The position numbers were made by a program, and so were the translations under genes. From the NCBI RefSeq assembly GCF_000001735.4, contig NC_003076.8, positions 20,835,835 through 20,899,834 on the forward strand: 64,000 bases of DNA, given 5' to 3'. Below, one piece after another: positions 61,390-64,000 of the stretch. The notes under the pieces are model-generated. The model was given only the letters and a program-made list of their open reading frames with translations. It ran no database searches and was not told the DNA's origin. The stretch is from Arabidopsis thaliana. Lineage: Eukaryota; Streptophyta; Magnoliopsida; Brassicales; Brassicaceae. The number at the start of each line of letters is the position of its first letter. The stretch's first letter is position 1.

Positions 61390-62534
61390 AAATTGGTTTG
61401 CCTAAAAGTAATTAGCAGTTCCATTCGATAAGATAGACGCATCAGGAAACATCCTTGTCTTTTAAGTTTGACTCACCACCACACATTTAGAAGCGTTGTC
61501 TGCTGTAAATAGGAGGCATTCTTGCAACAGACTTTGCAAGAGTAAGAGGCTCTAGAGTAGATTTTGTTCATTGCTCTTGTGGGATAAATAAAGCTCATTT
61601 AGTTGCATTGTTCAGTCTGATGTTGGAGGCTTTATTCTCTGGAGCTGGTAACCAGTCTATGGGAATGCACGTCTGAGGACTGATGCTACCTCCATTTGTA
61701 TAAGAACGTGTAATTTTACAATAAAACAAAAAGCAGAATGTATTGTTATTGATCCAATAGATCTTCTCAATTGCTGAACCGTTTCCTTAAAGCTGGGTCC
61801 TGCTGTCTACTCTATACCGGTTTCTTTAGCTTGAATTTGCAGGTTTCATGGCTTCTTGGAACAGAGGAAAGACATTCTGAGGGAACATTCTTGGTCCAGA
61901 TGTTGGGTTCTTGGTTCTTGAAGCTCTTTTACTTTGAACTAACATGTGTTATTTGTTTTAGAAACACGCAGGAATTGAGCAATTCAATAGGACTTTTTGA
62001 AGACAAGATGTCTCGGAGATTGTGTCAAAGCTCAAAAAGTAGTGTTAACAGTCATCGTCAACCTCCAAACCATCCTCGAGGCAGACAAAACCATTAAGGT
62101 AATTAAAACAATTGCCTTCAAAAAGTGCTTTAAGTTTTTCATATAATAATGCAATCCGAAACTAGCTTGCATTATCTTAATAGAATATTTACCGTGGTAG
62201 TCGGTAAGTTTTGGGGATTGGTCTCAAATGAGATGTGTAAGAGACAAGAAGTAGTAAATCACTCGTTTTTCACCGAGGTTTATATGTCCTTTTCCTTTTG
62301 TTGTTTCTTTCTCTCTTTTTGACTCATGTTTGGCTTTTCCCATGAGCTTTTCCAGCACATTCATCTGGATTGATTAAATAAAAAACTTGTTTATTCTGTG
62401 ATTTAATTCTTACATTCAAATACTTATGCGTGAACTTGCTCTTATTATATAGTCTCCTACTACCTATTAAGTCTTTTAACGGTTCATAATCCTCTTAGTC
62501 GTTGAGCCTTGTATGACTGCTTCTGTTGTGACCA
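61390..62534. other. RIN3 3' region and RGF5 promoter
   Basis: About 1.1 kb. It begins with the RIN3 3'UTR. A plus-strand open stretch at 61771-62097 starts only with TTG and has no recognised domain; it may be 3' readthrough sequence. The rest is AT-rich promoter of the peptide gene at 62535. Confidence 0.45.
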
Positions 62535-62920
62535 ATGAGCTCAATCCATGTTGCTTCAATGATCCTTCTCTTGTTTCTCTTCTTGCATCATTCTGATTCT
62601 CGTCACCTCGACAATGTCCACATTACAGCGTCTCGGTTTTCACTCGTCAAGGTTCTTGATCCACATTTCAATTCATCAACTTTTCATTTACTTTCATGTT
62701 CTTCGTATTTGCGGTATCTGTTTATCACCTTCTCAAAACTAAGGCTTCTTTTTGTTTTTCTGTGGCTTAGGATCAAAATGTTGTCTCTAGTTCGACATCT
62801 AAAGAACCCGTTAAAGTTTCTCGGTTTGTGCCGGGTCCATTGAAGCACCACCATCGTCGTCCACCGCTCTTATTTGCAGATTATCCGAAGCCGTCCACTC
62901 GGCCTCCACGCCATAACTGA
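62535..62920 (+). CDS. RGF5: Root meristem growth factor 5 precursor (RGF/GOLVEN/CLEL peptide)
   Basis: Two exons too short and split to appear as one ORF: 62535-62651 and 62771-62920 join between codons (SLVK then DQNVVSSSTS) for 88 residues. The N-terminal signal peptide is MSSIHVASMILLLFLFLHHS, cut near DSRHL. The variable middle leads to a basic stretch (RFVPGPLKHHHRRPP). The C-terminus is DYPKPSTRPPRHN followed directly by TGA: the RGF core with the DY tyrosine-sulfation site, hydroxylatable prolines and terminal H-N. The mature 13-residue secreted peptide signals through RGFR LRR receptor kinases to maintain the root meristem. The intron donor is AAG|GTTCTT and the acceptor TTAG|GAT. 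The start ATG is followed directly by the signal peptide. Confidence 0.93.
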
Positions 62921-64000
62921 AACCTCTCTCTTTAGTTTTTTTTTTTTGTCTTCATATTTAGTGTTTTTGTATGTGAGAGAGAGTACATACGTCCTTAACA
63001 GTTTTCTTAATATGTTTCCAAATGTGGAATTCTTTTGAAGTATAGGTTCATGTTTTCATTTCTAGCTGACAAAATCCATCTATTTTGAGTAAGTTTTGGG
63101 TAAGAGACGCATTCATAGCTGCTCAAACTATCACGAATTTGCTTGCCGGTTTAGGCCCATTACAGGTTAAAAGCCCAATTGTGGCTCATTTACATTCTCT
63201 ATCAATTTTGTAAATGTAAGCAAATGTGTGATTTTGCCCAAAAAAAAAAAAAAGCAAATGTGTGCATGCATGTAATGAATTCGCTACTAGACTACTACTA
63301 TAATTGAGTGTAACTTTCAATAGATAGTAATGAATTCGTATAACATATTGTTCTTAATTCATGTGACGTAAGACGACTGTATTCTTTGATAAACTATTAG
63401 GATATTAGTAGTTTATAGTCTAAAAATATCATGAAACTAAACGAAATTCAAGTTAAAAAAAATGGAGTTGTTGAGGCATGAACGATGGTCAAAGGGAGGA
63501 GCAGAAACAGCGGCGTCAAACAAGAGGATTCTGACTGGTAAATTTCAATTTCCAAAAGATCTTCCAATTTTTATACTCTACTACTATTAAACAATAATTA
63601 CTACTATATGATTTAACATAATATATCTTCATAAACAAGTTTCAAAATAAGTAAAATGAGTCGAGAATCCAACTGGTGAAATGGTCCTACCTACAATCTT
63701 CCCTCAATTGGTACCGAACGAACCTTACATCTCCTCGAAAAGCCAAATCTCCATATATATATTTTTTTTCTTACAAAACAGTCTTTCATTTTCCACTTCT
63801 AAAATTGGTTCCAATTTTTTGTCGTCTTCTTGTCAGAATCTTTGACCGTCTTCTTTGTAGTATTGCTTAAATTACACTGCCTCTCGTCAAAACTAAGTTT
63901 GACCCGACTTTTCTTTCTTTAAACAACTTCTTTGAGACGTCGGCTCTTTATTTTTATTTTCTTGTGTTCTTCTTCTGTTTAAACACCATAATCAAATTTG
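62921..64000. other. RGF5 3'UTR and promoter/leader of the next gene
   Basis: No CDS. Site II-like AGGCCCATTA and AGCCCAATTG occur near 63153-63180, an A13 run lies at about 63241, and a CT-rich pyrimidine-rich stretch (63900-64000) looks like the leader of a plus-strand gene beyond the window (in Arabidopsis a trehalose-6-phosphate phosphatase follows; this is from memory). Confidence 0.4.

Noticed and set aside
61771-62097. Plus-strand ORF downstream of RIN3
   Set aside because: It begins with TTG, has no domain and lies in probable 3'UTR or intergenic DNA.

Overview
The window is nuclear plant DNA. Genes are intron-rich with GT-AG introns, intergenic DNA is AT-rich, and the families are plant ones (U-box/USP kinases, LRR receptor kinases, RGF/GOLVEN peptides, F-box/LRR proteins, plant-type SF1 with an RRM). 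I recognise the gene order RH35 - ACD5 - SF1 - 2OG oxygenase - SWI1/DYAD - MAU2/SCC4 - MOL1 - F-box pair - PLAC8 - LUC7RL - wax synthase - COG7 - HSP23.5 - RIN3 - RGF5 as Arabidopsis thaliana chromosome 5, around the At5g51270-At5g51451 loci. That locus assignment comes from memory of the proteins. The exon models were read from the sequence by joining frames across GT-AG splice sites.

Layout. 1-2428 (-): 5' two thirds of a USP-domain receptor-like cytoplasmic kinase, cut by the window edge. 5622-7811 (+): DEAD-box helicase RH35. 8418-12323 (-): ceramide kinase ACD5. 14047-16461 (-): splicing factor SF1. 17020-18884 (-): 2OG-Fe(II) oxygenase. 19794-20935: non-autonomous DNA transposon with TAA target duplication and an internal 27-bp tandem array. 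22918-25846 (-) and 27760-31337 (+): divergent pair of sister-chromatid cohesion genes, SWI1/DYAD and MAU2/SCC4. 32026-34787 (-): receptor-like pseudokinase MOL1, with a fragment of its own transmembrane exon 300 bp downstream. 36084-36443 (+): small TFIIS N-domain-like protein. 36949-38358 and 40111-41945 (+): tandem F-box/LRR paralogs, with a 306-bp MITE and an F-box-associated pseudogene between them. 42230-42571 (-): unknown protein. 42950-44123 (-): PLAC8 protein. 45987-47743 (-): LUC7-type U1 snRNP protein. 49585-50892 (-): wax-synthase-like MBOAT with an unusual repeat tail. 51210-54961 (-): COG7. 55408-56179 (+): mitochondrial small heat-shock protein. 57330-61389 (+): RING/CUE E3 ligase RIN3. 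62535-62920 (+): RGF5 peptide precursor. 62921-64000: the window ends in what looks like promoter DNA of the next gene.

Most genes are housekeeping or signalling genes with no operon-like logic. RNA processing recurs (RH35, SF1, LUC7RL), and the SWI1/DYAD-MAU2 pair shares a function and a bidirectional promoter interval holding four perfect CACGTG palindromes. The most unusual structures are the in-frame 45/39/33-bp repeat tail of the MBOAT gene, which has a 43/45 identical inverted copy about 400 bp further downstream in the same transcription direction (a possible foldback RNA); the two non-autonomous transposons; the gene fragments around MOL1 and the F-box cluster; and the 65-bp tandem duplication across the stop codon of the LUC7 gene.
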